Notes: a model not told the origin generated them from the sequence alone. Shown: positions 23,001-37,397, numbered from the stretch's first letter. The stretch is 64,000 bases of DNA from Larus michahellis (GCF_964199755.1 NC_133897.1:11992992-12056991), one strand, 5' to 3'. Translations and numbers: made by a program.

Positions 23001-26000
23001 CAGTGCAACATATGTCATCTTTTATATGGCACATACATTTTAGTCTGTCAGTGTTGCTTGCGCTAAATGTTGTGAACAAAGATTGGTCTTGTCAGGTTCT
23101 GGATGATTTTTGATCAGCTGAATGTAAATTTAGCCCATAATTGGGTTATTGTTCTAAAGTTTAATCTGCCAGTCGGGAGAATATAGCCTGCAAAAGAGGT
23201 AGTTTATAAGATGAGGTAATGATTCCATTTTGCAGGAATTACTTAATAAGTTAACTCTTACATTCCTAAAAAAAGTTCTCGGTAATTTTCAGTGCAGTAT
23301 AAAGATGTAAATTCAGTATTGGTGAAAGAGTATCTTGTCATCTATATAAAATGCAAAACAAGCGTGGAAACCTTTTTCTTGAAATAAAGCTCAACTTTTT
23401 CTTTAAATGGTGGAAGATAACATTTCTCAAAAAAACCCCTTCATTCCTGGGTGTAGTGGAGATAACAGGAAGGAGGTTGATAAATACCAGAGTGGGGGTG
23501 TACAGTATACTAAATGCTGTGGCCTCGAGCCTGAAGGGGTAAGCCCCTGTGGCACACAGAACTCTGATTTCAGAGGCCTCTCTGCATCCATCTCCTTGCC
23601 ACGCCACGGCTGGGTTGAGCCGATTTTTTTCCTGATTTTCAATTCTAGTCTTTAAACGTAGTTTTATCATCTGTTTAAGCCAACGTCTGCCATCAAGTTA
23701 ATTGAGCAAGTCCGAACTCTTGTTGTTTATTTATTTTTAACTAAGCTGTGAATATTGAACTATACAAAGAATCTTTTTTTATGGGTAAAACTAGACAAAT
23801 AACTGCAAAATGGCTTTTTAGCATTATATTTGTTTCAAAAGGAGTAAGTAAGTTACTTGCTCTAATTACACTGTTTCATCGAGTGTCTGAATTCGTACTA
23901 ACACGGTTTAAAATGTGGTTTGATGCAAGATGGCTGCAATCAATTTCTTTAAATACACAAGTTATTAAAGGGTGAACTAACTTGGATCATAAGCTTTGCT
24001 AAATGCTGGTTTTTTTGTAGTGTTTTAGTGAGATTCCATTAATATTTTTTATGTCTGTCTTCTGTTTTTTTTTTCTCCCTGAGATGAGCAGGGTCTTTTG
24101 TGGGCAGGCCACAGCAGGCACAGTGGTGATACACTGTGACATGCCCATGAACCCAAATTTAAGCTCATGGCGTCTAATTTTAGGTCAGCCAGCTTTGGCG
24201 ATATCCCGTCAGAGCCTGATCCTATAGCTCTACCACATGGGTAAATCCAAAGTGTAGTTATTGGGAGTTTTGTGTACAAACGACTGGTTTTGATTTTCTT
24301 CCAGTCTCTCATTTTCCACTTCACTGAAGTGCAGAAGTTTCTGCTGTTAAAGTATGGAGTCGTGTAATTTGAGTTTAAAGCACATTATTGGTTAAGATGG
24401 CAGCACCATAATATTTGTAATTTCAAAATTACAAAAATATTTTAAAATGTAAGTAAAATACTGTTACCAGTGTACAACAGTCAGAATATCTTTGCATATA
24501 CCTCTACACTATATTCAGTGTTAAATTCCAAGATTAAATAATTGCAGAAAAAAACATTGTGAATTAATGATTATCACTCTTCATACAACTCTCAATTGTA
24601 GTATGATATAAAACTAATTCTTAGCAAATAATTTTAGCACCAGAGACAGTGAAATCTGAAGTGCTAAAATCCACTTATTGGTTAAAAAAATGAAGTCAAG
24701 CATACCTGAAAAAAATACCAGTAACATCCCATTCACCTTTTCTGTGGAAATTGCATTCTTTGCATGCAAAGAACTGGTCTCACTGTGTTAATTAATTTTT
24801 GTCCATAATAGAATACTATTGACTTGAGATCTAGTAATTTAAAGAAAGACGAGTTAAACATATTGCTGTTTACCTCTCATTTCTCCTATGCTCCATTTCC
24901 TTTTCCTTTGTTAGTATGTTAAAAATAAACGTGAAACCAACTTGCCTTATATTCAAATATATGATTTTAATGCAGCTAACTTAACTGATGTTTTAGTTAC
25001 AGACCATAGGAGTCTCCTAGTAGGTGTAGTACTCAAAAGCAGCATTTTGGAAAGTGGATATTTGTACTTTGATCTTGTGCACTTTGAGCACGGCATTATT
25101 ATCTGGTCTTTTAAAGATAGGTGGATGGGAGTCGCATGCAGCGACACATGGGATATGGTACTTAGTTCACTAATTTTAGCAGAGTGATTCTTCTCTTTCA
25201 ACGTTAGGTTTTATTGGAACGTTTTAGAAAAGCGATGAAGTGAAACAAAATGGAGTTGAGAGAAAATGATTAGCAGAATCCCAAAGTAGCTAGAAATAAT
25301 ATAGGGTGAAAAATAAATTAAAAGGATGTAAGATAGGTTTATTGCTCAACAAATCTTTGACAAGATCTGAGAGACGAGAGCTTTATCTTTCTTAACACGC
25401 TATCATCATTTTCTGTTAAGTCTCACACAACATTTATGCATTCAGTAAGAGGATCTTGCACTACAGATACCTGTTTACAATTGCAGATGCTTCTCAAGTC
25501 AAAATCCAAGGAACAGCCAAGTCTGCATTGGCTCTTCGTGCCTTATTACTATTTTCCTGGTGTCGTTGCCAGTAAAAGAAAACTTCCGAAGAGGAGATAG
25601 TCTGTGCCTTGCATAACATTGCAGCATGTGCATTCGCATGCACAAATTAAAGGGGAAATTTTACCTCAAAATGGTGGGGGTTTTGTTTCTCCAGTTTTCC
25701 TTCTGGTTGGTTGTTAATTTTGTGACCAGTATCTGCTGAGCTGTCACTGACTTCAGGGACAAGCGTAAACCCAGTGTTCATGCATAATCCCCTCTCCCCG
25801 AACAATTGCTTAAGATTCAGGTTCAAAATTGTACAAAATCAAAACAAAAGAACTGCAATTTCATAATATGTAATCACAGGCCACGGATTGTTCACTGATG
25901 AAAACTGATGATGTTCACTGTAGAAATTTCATTTTTACCAATAGATTAATATTAATATAACGACGGAGACCTTCATCATATAAGCACTTGCTTCCCTCAG

Positions 26001-27260
26001 GCATAAAAATGCATAGGCCTTGGAACATACTGAGGAATCAAGTTTATTTTCATAAAACATTTTTAAAAATTAAAACTTTATGTACAATTCCAATATTCAA
26101 AGAAGAACACAATTACAATTTGTTTCGACTGTATAACTTTACATAATGTTATATTTTTGATCCTTTTACTGGTATATGCAAGGTTACGTATTCATGCCTT
26201 TTGAATATCAACAGTATGACTATTGTTATCTTTGCACTTGCTAGATTTTATATTGATGATTGTTCCCATTGAAGTTAAGACACTTTTCCTACATGTATAT
26301 CAGTTTTGAAGGAATTTACAGTATCTATGAACAGAGGAAACAGGGATAACATTTTTCTGTTAGTGACTTTTAACAATTTCTGTATATCTTAAATCCTGTA
26401 TCTTGTAGAAAGCCTTAATTGTAAAAAAAGGAAACTGGTAAAAGAAGAAATATAAAGATTTTTACTGGAAAAGCTGATACTATTATGAGAAGAAAGGTTT
26501 ATTTTTACATTAGGAAAGCTAGCAAACAGATACGTCAGGAAACTGAGGATTTTAACATAGTTTCAAAATTATGGAAATCATGTCCGTGAAAGCAAGTTTA
26601 ATAATCACACAATTTGATTTTATTTTTTGTTAATCACAGAACATACATTTAAAACCTGTGAATTTTGAAAATTACCTTGACTCATCCTGTTCGTTAGTAT
26701 TTACCTGCAAAATCTGGGCAGTCCTTTTCTGCGCTGTGCAACAAGGAGTTTAGAAAGAGTAATGTTCTCACCTTGTGCTTCTATTCTTTCTTTGTTATGC
26801 AGTTCAGAAATCTCAGAACACCTTTTTTTCCCTCTTCTGTATTAATTTAAAGCAAAGAATTGTTACTAGTTGTTTTCATAGGAACCAGACTGGCACCATT
26901 TTTAGCTTCATATAACTGTAGTTGAGACTTTAGGACGTTCCTAAGAACTGACTGCACAAACCTTTTCTCAGGAAGCTGGATGTTTCAGTGTCAGTCATCA
27001 CGTGCAAGCTGACATTTGAAGATAGTACGGCACACTGACTAATTTGGCATTGACACTAACAGTTGCTCAATAGAAAAGGAGAATTTTAATTTTTTTTAAC
27101 CAATGAAAATAGCTTTCTGAAAACTTTTCCTGGTGAAATGTGGGGAAGAGTGAGAAGGGATGTGTACACTTTGCTCATTGGTAACTCACGGTGCCTGACC
27201 CCTTATCGGTCTGACTAGAATGTAACGTCCCGTTATTTGAAAGCTGCCATATTAAAATCT
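20061..27260 (+). other. Intron 1, proximal part without recognised elements
   Basis: Sequence becomes AT-rich after the CpG island. I see only short T or A runs and chance open frames of up to about 110 codons (for example 23338-23670 on the - strand). No repeat family could be named and no exon supported. Confidence 0.5.
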
Positions 27261-27299
27261 TGTTTGTTTGTTTGTTTGTTTGCTTGTTAAAAAAAAAAA
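27261..27299. repeat. (TTTG)n microsatellite followed by an A run
   Basis: About six copies of TTTG (27261-27286, the last changed to CTTG) are followed by ten A (27289-27299, with one T at the edge). This is a typical intronic microsatellite and is likely polymorphic. Confidence 0.85.
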
Positions 27300-28449
27300 T
27301 CTTTTATTTCACTGGCTCACTGGCATATCTTTTTGAAGGAGAGTGCTGATGCACACCTGGAAGCATTTTAGACTGACAGTGTTGGAAAGCAAGAAACATG
27401 GATACTCTCAAGCTGTAATTGCAGCTTTCAGTTTTGTAGCTTTGTCTTCTTTTTCTTCTTCTTCTTAACACTGACCTGAAGTAAATAGACTTACAGGAAA
27501 TATTTGTTGTAAGAAAGAGATTCTTCCTTTTCCTGTGCACTTTCCACTGCGCTGGCTCCCAGAGGGCTTCTTTATAAAACCTCCTAATTGGAAGCATACT
27601 CCGAACTTCTCTGTGACTCCAGACATGAGATCTCCTCTTGTTAGTCAACTTGTACCTTTTAGGAAATATGGATTATCAGTCAAGTATCTCCAGGTGCCAG
27701 TTTTATTAGGTTTTCTAATCCATGCTGACATTCTTTTTCTCAATAGTTTTAAGAAGTTTTATAAAAACAACCCATTTACAAGTCATCCAAGTATACGCCT
27801 AACTTGTTGCACTAATTTCTGAAGACATGTAGCTTTCAATAAAATGGAATGATTTTTGTCCCTTATAGCGGTACAAGAAATATTGATAAATATCAGCTAA
27901 AGCTAATTGAGGGTGCAGATGCTTTGAGTACAGGTGCACCAAGGAGCCCAGAAGCAGAACGTGGTTTGCTCTGCCAAGTTAGTGGATAAGCACTTACAGT
28001 GTTTCCTGGGCCAGTGGGGAGGAATGGTATCCAAATTTCCACTTGGCTCTTCTTACATGAGAACTGCATTTCTTGATCAAACTAGCATGTCATGTAATCC
28101 AGAGTCTTGTCTCCAGCCATTGCCAATCTCAAATGTCTCCTAAACAGGTGCCAAAAATCAGCCAATTTTATGATGTAGAAAGCTATAGAATACTTTTTTT
28201 CCCATACTAGTTCCTAAACAGTAATCATTTAGATCATGATTTCTGCTTTTACACATGCAGAATTTTTATTTATTCCATTTTGGAATGTTTTAAATTCTGT
28301 TTACTGTAATAACTGAACATTTTAGCTACTAATGTTAAAATGTACTCCTTGTTAGGTCAAGCCTGTTGTGTCCTCTCCGGATGCCTTGCAGCCTCCCACT
28401 GCAGCGCCCTTTCTCTTCTAGCATTTACCAAGAGCTCCTTCCTCGGTTG

Positions 28450-28830
28450 CAGAAGAGCGCTGTGTATACCTGCATGTCCGCGCGGTATGTGGTGGAGATA
28501 AGAGACCTTGAGGGGCGAGTTAATGAGAGGCCATAGCGGTTGTCTGTTGAGAGCAAATAAGAGCTGGGAAATGCACGTATGAAAGGAAGAAAGGGAGAGT
28601 TTGGCTTGAAATACACATTAAGTGAAAGTCGGTGTGCACGTCACAGTATACGTGCGAGAGGACCGGTGTCTGCTGACGTAATTTGGTGCAGCACTGTTGG
28701 CTTTAGAGGAGCAATGTTAGTTTACACCTGCAGAAGATTTTCTTCTGAATATCTGGGAATGAGAATATATAATGAAGTGTTTATGTATGAGTGACAGGGA
28801 GCGTGAGCGTGTGAGAATGAGAGCGCATGC
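28450..28830. promoter_or_regulatory. CpG-bearing pocket with CRE-like sites, candidate intronic enhancer
   Basis: Within AT-rich intron 1 this pocket holds an unusual number of CpG dinucleotides. They include GCGCGG near 28480, several ACGT cores and GACCGG near 28660. A TGACGTAA octamer lies at 28674-28681. A CACGTCA, the reverse of TGACGTG, lies at 28637-28643. Both match the CREB/ATF half-site family. Two further ACGT cores occur nearby (28575-28578 and 28650-28653). CpG retention in an intron suggests an unmethylated or selected element. Function is inferred only. Confidence 0.35.
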
Positions 28831-29354
28831 ACATATTTTCAGGCCTGATTGATTATATGAAAAAAACCCTGGAGTTGAAAGAACATTATTTTAAATTAAC
28901 ATTCATTATCTTCACGCGTGAGATAACAGTTCACTTTGGACCAGATCCTAGCACCATTATGTTTCTTGAGCAGAGACTGCTTTTTCCTTTAATGACGTTG
29001 TTCAGTATGAGAATGGCAAAATGTAGTCAGATCTTTGACAATAAAAATATACGGTTTAGTCACCATACGTTAGAATAATACTCTATTATTTCTGTCAGGA
29101 AAACATGGATCATTTTTCTTAAAATAAATGGTTATATTTTCTTTGAAATGTAAAATAAAAAGTAAAAGAAACCTTTTTTTTGGATCTCTAATCTTATGCT
29201 TGGAGAAGCTTGCAGCCATTTTAATTCATGCTGCATTCATTGATCCAGCAGTTAGATTATTTAATCACACCACAGCTAGGTCATCTACCTATCGAACACT
29301 GTTAAAGAGTTCCGTAATATCCTTTGGGTTATTGGCTTCTAAATATCACTTTTG

Positions 29355-29386
29355 AAAAAAAAAAAAGAAAAAAGAAAAAAGAAAAC
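29355..29386. repeat. A-rich simple repeat
   Basis: Twelve A are followed by imperfect AAAAAAG units. No SINE body is seen upstream, so I treat it as simple repeat rather than a retroposon tail. Confidence 0.8.
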
Positions 29387-32300
29387 AAGCTATAAACATC
29401 CCAGTTAACTTATAAACAGTATAAAGGAAAACACAATGTGAATTCTCGGTCTTATCATTCAGCTCTTCTTTTCTGTACATAATATAACTAGAAAAAAATG
29501 CACATCACAGCAAACAAAGGAAAAAAAATCTGATTTTGATCTTCTTTGGCAGTTCTTTTGCTTTTAAATACAGAGTTTTGCAACATTAAGTCATCTAATT
29601 AGGCAGCAGCTTGCTATTAAGTATTTTCATAACAGACGTAGTTTGTGAGCATGAAAATGAAAGCCACGTTTTAAAATTATAACCCCAAATAACTTTCTGA
29701 AATAAAAAATACTCTAAAAAAAGGGCTTATTCTTTAATTTTAAGTAATCATGTAAAAAAGTGGGAGAATTCTGTATTTTAGGTATTCAGCAGCAGGAGGA
29801 AACTGATTTCCTAGGCTGCAAGTGCTGCAATAGTAGAATCCCAGTGATCAAGATATATAAAAAGGGAAATAAATGTGGCAACAGCTAATGTGTGGCAGTG
29901 AAAAGTGGAGGAAAAGACTGTCGTGATGCTCTTAAGTGTCCTGTATTTTCTGAGAGGGAGCTACTCACAATGAAATAAACCTCTTCTTGGTATGCGATAG
30001 GCAAGGGTCTTGTATAAAAAGAGTCGGTAAATTCTTTGGCAGTGATGCACTTGGCAGCAGTGGTTTTTAAAGGGTCACCCATGTGCGTTTCAGTTATTTC
30101 CCTACAGAGATGAGGAGGAAAGTTCGTGCTCTTCTGAGGTATTGTTTTAGTCTGTCTGAATGCGGGTGGAACAAGAAAGTCATGTTTCATATGAAGATGG
30201 GAACTGTATTTTCCTCCTGTTAAATGAAAGCTTAGAGTCCAGAGATGCTGATTCCGTCTGTCTGCGTCTGGATCCCTAGGCTTATTTCCTTGTGCTTTCC
30301 TGATGTACACTGAAAGCTTCGTCAAATGAGGGTTTCTTAACCATTATTCAATGGTTTCACTCTCAGACTATTTTAACAACTCCTCTGCTTTATTATATTA
30401 GTCTATGACAGTTTTGGTACAACTTCTTGTTATACTTTCACCTGGGCACTCTGGGATGCAATTCCTTTCTTTAACATGCCGTGATGTATATACATGAGGA
30501 GTCTGAGCGTAGAGGAGGAATTTGACTGAAGGTTTTATGAATGCCATTGCTGAGTAAGACCTCAGTGCAGCAAGGCAGGTTAAATAGGGCTCTGATGCTT
30601 TTTCTCCCTTTCTTTTGGAATAGCATTGAATATGCTGCAAGCTCAGACGAATGTGCTGTGTCCACACCGTGTATTTCTTTACCGGTAAATAGAGACTTCA
30701 GTCGTGGAAGGCAAGTCAGCAAGGTTAAATAAAAAAAAAATAAGGTGTTGAAACCCAGCTGCATGGGAAAGAAAAATAAGAATTGAGTGATATCAAAAGC
30801 AAAAAGTCAATGTTAATGCAACGTACTTGCAGGTTTTTTTCAGGAGCTGAAGATGCTTTTTGAAAAAGGTTTTGGGTGGCTGAAAGACAGTTCAGGAGTC
30901 ATCAAGGGACGGGGTGTCCAGCTGCGGGTGAAGGAGGCTGCAGCCCCCCTGCGTGGGAGAGTTGACAAGTATCCATTGAGTTCAGTCCATTCTGGTGGGT
31001 GTGGTGGCCAGATGACTATCAAGCAAATAAATAAAGTATAATATTACAATGGACATCAAACGTTTTCATGTCTGTGTTACTAAACTTAAGAAACAAAAGA
31101 GCTCTTGACATTTTGAAATTACGGCCCTGTTTTTGAGCGTTTCTTCCGAGTTCCACTGAATTAATGAAATTAATTGAACTGCCAAACTCGGTGGAGAGCT
31201 GCTGGTTAGCCATCGTTGCAGGAACCCCACATCTCGGGCAGAATGTGCTGCTTTACAGTCGCTTTGTCTTGAATTTAAATGACGACCTTCACTTCCTGCG
31301 TCTCGGGCTACAGCAAGCTGCAGTGGGAGGCAGCCCTGAGAAGGTGTTTGCTAATGAGGCTCTAGCACCCTTGACAGGTATGCAAGGTAATTAAAAGGGG
31401 ATAGATGGTGGTGTACTGTGTTTGGAAATTTCATTTAAAGTATATTTTTATGTAGTTATGATTTTGACTTGTCCAAGCCATTGTATGGTCGCTGACACTT
31501 TCCAGAAGAGTAAGGATGCTTGCCCTCTTGTCCTGGCCAAGATCCACTTTGGGTCATTGCATTCTGACTACCTACACTTCTGTAAAGTTTTATCTGGATT
31601 TTGTTACTGTGGTTCATTTACATAGTAATGCATATGTACTTGTCAGTTTGCAAAATAACAGCACGGGATAAAAAAATTACAAAAATCACTGCTTCAAATT
31701 ACATTTTGTATTTGTGCATGAATAAATATAGTATGGCACGATACAGTACAGAAAAAATACCAAGTGGCATGTTCAGTAATAGCATTCATAGCAGAGATCA
31801 GTTTCCAGAGTTTATGAAATGGAAGAGAAAGTGCCATCCATGAAGTGCAAGTGTAAAAGAAGACAGCAAAGGGGTGATGGAGACAAAGGGGAGAGGTGAG
31901 AAAACTAGATAGCTACAGGAGGGATGAGAAAAGAAACATGGGGCGAGGTGTAGTTCAAGAGTGCTTTATAGAAGACACTCCTGCCAAAACTGGTACAGCA
32001 GGGGTTAAGTTGGCGAGTAGAATGCACTGTTAAACATATGATATATTGCGCAGCAGGAATGGTTATAATTCACTGGTAGGAGAAATAATACCTGTTTGTA
32101 TTTTAGTTAAAACTATATATATGTATTTACAAGGTTATTTGGCGTGGATTTTACATGTGTATCAACAAGGGAGGGGCAGTCAATTTATGTGGTGGTGTGT
32201 ATACGTGTCAGTAGGACTTAGGCAATCACAGATCTGCACGTGGCAATCATTTGCTGGCACAGAAATGTTCCTCTTCTATATACAAAGGCACATTTTATCA

Positions 32301-34821
32301 TTTACCACTCAGTCTCTCAGGATCCTGCTTAAATTACAGTAGGAAGAACGTGCTGTGTGTTACTGTAGGTGAAAAAAAGAACCCAAGCCACATCCTGTTG
32401 TGGAGAGTTTTCTGTAGAAATATGAACTTTAAAGCTGCAAGCTTACTCTTAAAACTGATGGATATTAATTATCAATATTATCCTAGAATGGATTTCCAGA
32501 GGAGTTCAAAATAATCCAGTATTAGACCATATTGCATAACCATAGCAGTCTAATATTTACAAGAACTGTCCCAGTGTTCTTCCAAAAATACTTAAGTCTG
32601 CTTAGAGACACTTCATCCACAGCCCAGCTGTACCCCATTCCACACAGATATGGGAACACATACACGGAAAAAAGTTTTAAACAGTTTTTATTTTGAAAAT
32701 GCTTTCAAGAAAACTGTTTTTGAATAGTACTTGTACTCACATGATGAGTGAAATCATACTCATCTCAAATAGATTGTTCACAAAAAGAGAGTTTGAGAGT
32801 TTTTGTTTTATTTTTCTAGAAATGGAAAAATGGTTTTGAAAATATCTTGGAATTTGCATATTAACATTGATGTTCCTTATTGTTAGTTGTTTTCACATGA
32901 CTTCATTTGCTAATAGAAGCAGTACATAATGTACTATGTACTTACGCAAAAGAGAGATTTAGGACAATGCATGTGTTTTTGAAAGTTGCGGTTCTTCCTA
33001 TATTTATTTTTGTCTGTTTAATGTTTTTTGGGATATCTGTGTTGGCATTGTTTTTGGAAAGAACGTCAACAAAAATATTTTTCACTTTAGGTCATAGATA
33101 CACAGTAGTACCAAACCTTCAAGCTCTTACCTAGCAGAACTACACTGATCACTTATTCTGACCTCCTTTAGCTCCTGGGTAACCCAGCTTAAATAATTTT
33201 ACCTATTTCTCCTGGATCCAGCCCACTGAAAACGCCATTACAAGCTCTTGTGAGAGCAGCCGGCCTGTCCTGTGTAAGTGAAAGGGTTGAGAACCCATCT
33301 TTCAGTGCTGAGGCAGACAGGGATCTTATCCATTTAGCAGTCGCTGTCTAGTTGGCTCTTTTTTTGTCTTTTTTTTTCTAGTTGTCTTTTTTTGTGATTT
33401 TTTTTATGGTAAGAGGCAGGAATACTTCAGTGAGGAAAGCCATCCAGCACCCACATGCTGCGTATTCTGGGAATGAGATCCATGTGGCTTCTTACCTTTT
33501 TTTTTCCCCTTCTGTATCATTTATTAAAGCTGTTATGGAATATTTGCTAAGGCTAAAAGAGTTTGAACTCTCACTTAGCCTCATTAAGGTCTTGGGCTTG
33601 GTGTTTACTATTTCTGCTTTCATCAAGGCCACTTTCTCCGAGGCTTTTGCAGGAGATACATATGTTCTTATGAATGACCTTCTTCATTTTCTGCCTCAAA
33701 TCATGGTAGAATTATAATTTTTAATCAGCAGGCTTTATTTAATCTCCAAATTTTATTTCTGGTGTTCTTCCTCTAAAGCAGAATTTGTTTTTTTTACTTT
33801 TATGCCGGGGGTTGTCTGCTTCTGTATTAACACATTGAAACGCTTCAGGCTATTCATGTGTGTTTTCTGAAGGGTTTAACAGTTCAGCCATTTCCACGCA
33901 GACTGTCGAAGTCAATTGGAGACTGTGTCAAAATTTGCTATCAGACTGCTAAGATGAATCTCCCACTGTTACTACAGAGTACTTCTCCAAAGCACACGAC
34001 GTTGTCAAGAAATACTTGAGATATTGGAGATGATGCTGTCTGGAGCTCCATCCCTGCCTTCACCATGTGCTGTAACATTACTCAAACCTATCTGTTGGTA
34101 AAGAAGTACTAGAGTGGTTTGTACAAAAGGCTGCAGGACCTCAGGTACTTAGTGGCCAGGTTTAAGTCACTGTGACAAACTGTGCACCGTCACTCAAAAA
34201 GAGAAAAAGGGGTGATTTACCAATAGGCAGGTTTTTTAATTTATATGTATAGTTCACATTCATCTTTTCTTTGGGTTACTTTGCTGTTCCTCAGAATTTT
34301 TGGATGTTCTCTGAGTTTTATTGTTATGGTTGGGAGGAAACTGAAAGTGGCAGTCAGTCTGCACCTTATATACCTACTCATTGCAAAGACGTAAGACTTC
34401 TCTTAAGTGCAAGGACATATATGTAGCTCATTAGTTTGACTATACATGAAAAATTAATGTATAATGAGAGAACCAGAGAGTTCTGGTTACTGTTAGGGGA
34501 CCTCTTTTTTCATTTTAACTATAAATTTAAACTTTGAACAATGAATGTGCTTAGACTAGTGATGTGCTTATTAGGTTAAAAAAAGAACAAGCTTTTAATA
34601 GGAAAAAATTATCACAGGGCAGACAGCACGGGATTTCATTAGCATTTATGGGTTGCTAAACTGCAATTTAAAAGTCACATTTCTGTCTAGCAAAGTTTTC
34701 CACAACAGTCATACAAATAACATCAAACAATGTCTTTTTAGTTTGTTTACTTGGGGTCACATTTTCAATAAATAAAGTGATTAAAGCTGCAGGGACTGTC
34801 TGTGAAGGCTACACTACTTAC
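29387..34821 (+). other. Intron 1, middle part without recognised elements
   Basis: AT-rich intronic sequence with T runs (near 33360-33405) and short open frames only. Nothing in it could be assigned to a gene, RNA or repeat family. Confidence 0.5.
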
Positions 34822-34930
34822 CTTCCATTGATTTTAGTGGGACTTTGAATAAATGTTTTAGTTCTGAAAATCCTACCACATATAGACCTCACCTCTGCCT
34901 TTTGACATCTTTGAAAATCCGGCCCTTAGG
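34822..34930. repeat. Old dispersed amniote repeat remnant
   Basis: The phrases GATTTTAGTGGGACTTTGA and, about 65 bases later, TTTGAAAATCCGGCCCTTAGG are familiar from ancient dispersed repeats seen across bird, turtle and crocodile sequences. I cannot name the family with certainty, and the copy is strongly decayed. Confidence 0.35.
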
Positions 34931-35164
34931 ACAATTAACAGGATTATTTCAATGGTTTTCCCTTACCGGTTCACCATTTTACTCTGCTCAGGAAGGTCCG
35001 TCAATTACGAAGAGCGTTTTGTAGTAATTTCTGAACTTAGAGTTCATACCTGTCAAGAGGATAAACTGACAGCAGAGACTTGGCCCTGGCTTTCCACATG
35101 GTATTGTAGTTCTTTGCTCTAATAATGTAAATAGTTCTTAGGGTAATTCTTTTCATCCATAGAT

Positions 35165-35300
35165 GTTTAAGTGCTGCACAAAGGGGATTAGTGTAATTAG
35201 TTTTGCATTTGGAAATGGTAATACAGAGATACGCGGTGACTTGTCTGAAGTTACCCAGCGCAGCAGGAGGCTGTACCAAGTCAGTCAGGCCTCAGTCTAC
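35165..35300 (-). repeat. MIR-type SINE remnant
   Basis: Read on the + strand, the order matches the reverse complement of the MIR core. A GTGCTGCACAAAG segment comes first. Then come GGAAATGGTAATACAGAGA, GTGACTTGTCTGAAGTTACCCAGC and a closing CAGGAGGCTGTACC-like part. These correspond to the well-known sequence around the CORE-SINE centre (the GACTTGCCCAAGGTCAC phrase). Divergence is high, as expected for an amniote-age element. Confidence 0.6.
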
Positions 35301-35820
35301 TTTCTTCAGCAAATGTAGTTTCAGAGAGCTTGATCTATCCATACCGAATATCCAGACGAGAATCTTCTAAATGTAATGATTTGGTACTTAAGCAGCATGA
35401 GTCATGTTCTGGGATGCTGGCAGTGGTTTTTTGTGATATTTCTGTTTCACATTCAGCTCCGGGGGCTCAGCGGGGGCTTTGGTCTGGTTGCCGTATGAAG
35501 TTCATCAGGGGTGACAAGCGAAAGCGGCTTAACGTGCTCATGTTATTTTTGTCTATAGTAGAAATTTATGATGGGAAGTATTTCTGTTTTGCATAAAGTC
35601 ACCAAAATAATGCATTGAGCTGTAAGCTAACTGGAGATGCCCAGGACTATTCACAGCAGAATAGCCTGGATAGTGTTAGTTGTTAGATGTAATTATTTTG
35701 ATTTCGCTGGGGGCAGAGTGGGCTAAAACCACTTGTCAGACTTCTGAAATTGCACACCCTGGTAATTGTGATGCTGAAGTTGGGTACCTTCGGTGGGCTC
35801 TCCAAACACAGCTTTTTCTG

Positions 35821-35886
35821 TATTGGTTCCCCAACTGTAAAATGAAAAACTGAAAAATAAGTCTTACAAAGTGCTGTGAGCATAAA
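35821..35886 (+). repeat. Possible MIR-type SINE 3' fragment
   Basis: GGTTCCCCAACTGTAAAATG resembles the MIR phrase TTTCCCCATCTGTAAAATG. It is followed by a weak match to the GCGCTTTGAG-like tail at ACAAAGTGCTGTGAGC. The match is short and could be chance. Confidence 0.4.
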
Positions 35887-37397
35887 AACGTTCAAGGCTG
35901 CAAGATTGCTTGTGGAAAAAACACTAGTAACATTATCCAGCTACTCACCACTGAATACTTGCCGCTGTCCTCTCCTTGCTTTCTCAAAATTGACTGTAGA
36001 GGAGGGACACTGGGCCACGTTGGATACGTGCGCTGTAGGTACTGTGGGAGCTCTTGGCCCGTCTTGTTTGCTTTTCTCTACTCTGTTAGAGTGGATTGAT
36101 TACAGTAAACTTTTCAGGCAGGAGAAAAGACGTGGTCTGTCTCCCTCAAATTAATTCCTGTAACTTGCTCAGTCGAGGTTTGTTTCTGATCCCAAAGGCT
36201 AGAGACCATTCCCTCCAAGGATTCCATTAGCCAACACCTACCTTGAGAGCCCCCAAGCTTAGGACACATTTCTCCTTAGGATTCCTTCCCTTGGGTACAA
36301 CATAAATGTTCCCCAGGGAAGACCCAGGATACTTCATGTTGTCTTCAAAGTGAAACTTTCTCAACATTCCTCATAGCATACTCAGTCCTTCTAGTCAGAG
36401 CTTGACTTAGAGAAATGACCGATATTTGTGGGCCTTACAGATATGTTGGATGGGAAGCAACTGGTTGAAACATCAAGGTCTGTTTGCTGAGTCAGTAAAA
36501 ATATCTAATCTTTATTACTCTAATTTACAGTCTGCTTATATTAGTAAGCTAGAATTTAGATTAGTTGTGAATTAGATGTTGACATTTCTCTAGCGTTCCA
36601 ACAGAGGCTGAAACTATGCTGTAACCTGTGTTACCTTCTCCGTCTTCATCCCTAGACTATCCATGTATTTGAGTAGCTTCATGTCATACTCGAGGAATTC
36701 AGAAAATGTGTCTGATTGGTCCTCATGGTTCTTATGAGCTCTATAAATGTGTCTAGAAGGAGGTGACTATGGAAGAGAGTAAAAAGCCAGTTAAGCCACA
36801 GACCAATATTGGCGTGAGGTTGACTACACAGCCAGGCTGAGTAAATGCAGATTGGAAGCTAGGCTGTAGTTTCTGATCATTAGCATATCAGATGGAAGAA
36901 CCTGTCATGACGTCTATGTTAGACGCATGTCATGTCATGGCTGCTTTTCAATGTGTACTGTATGGGGCACGTATGGCCAAACTTACTCACCCTATGGATT
37001 ATGTGCTAAAAGTCCTACATGAATAAGAGCCAACCCCCCCATACTGTATGCTTTGGAGAGCTGAGGTCTTCTGAGATACGGGATGGGACTTGTCTCAGCG
37101 TTGAGGGCTAGATTGATGTTTGCTTCAGCAGCCCTTGTGTCTTCCAAATCCAATAATTTGAATTTATTCAGCCACTGCTGCATCAGCGTGGCCCTGCTGC
37201 CAGATCCATGGCCGGCAGCATCACGGAAACCACACCTGAAATATTTTGAGCCAGGAGCGATTCAGGAGCTGTGCACTGGCCACCACTGGCTTCATCAGCT
37301 CTGTGTGGAGCAGGTGAGAATAACGCATCAGGTTTCTGAAATGATTTAGCAGTCAGTGCTGTCTCACTTTTGTGCTTGTAACAGATTTTGAATATAC

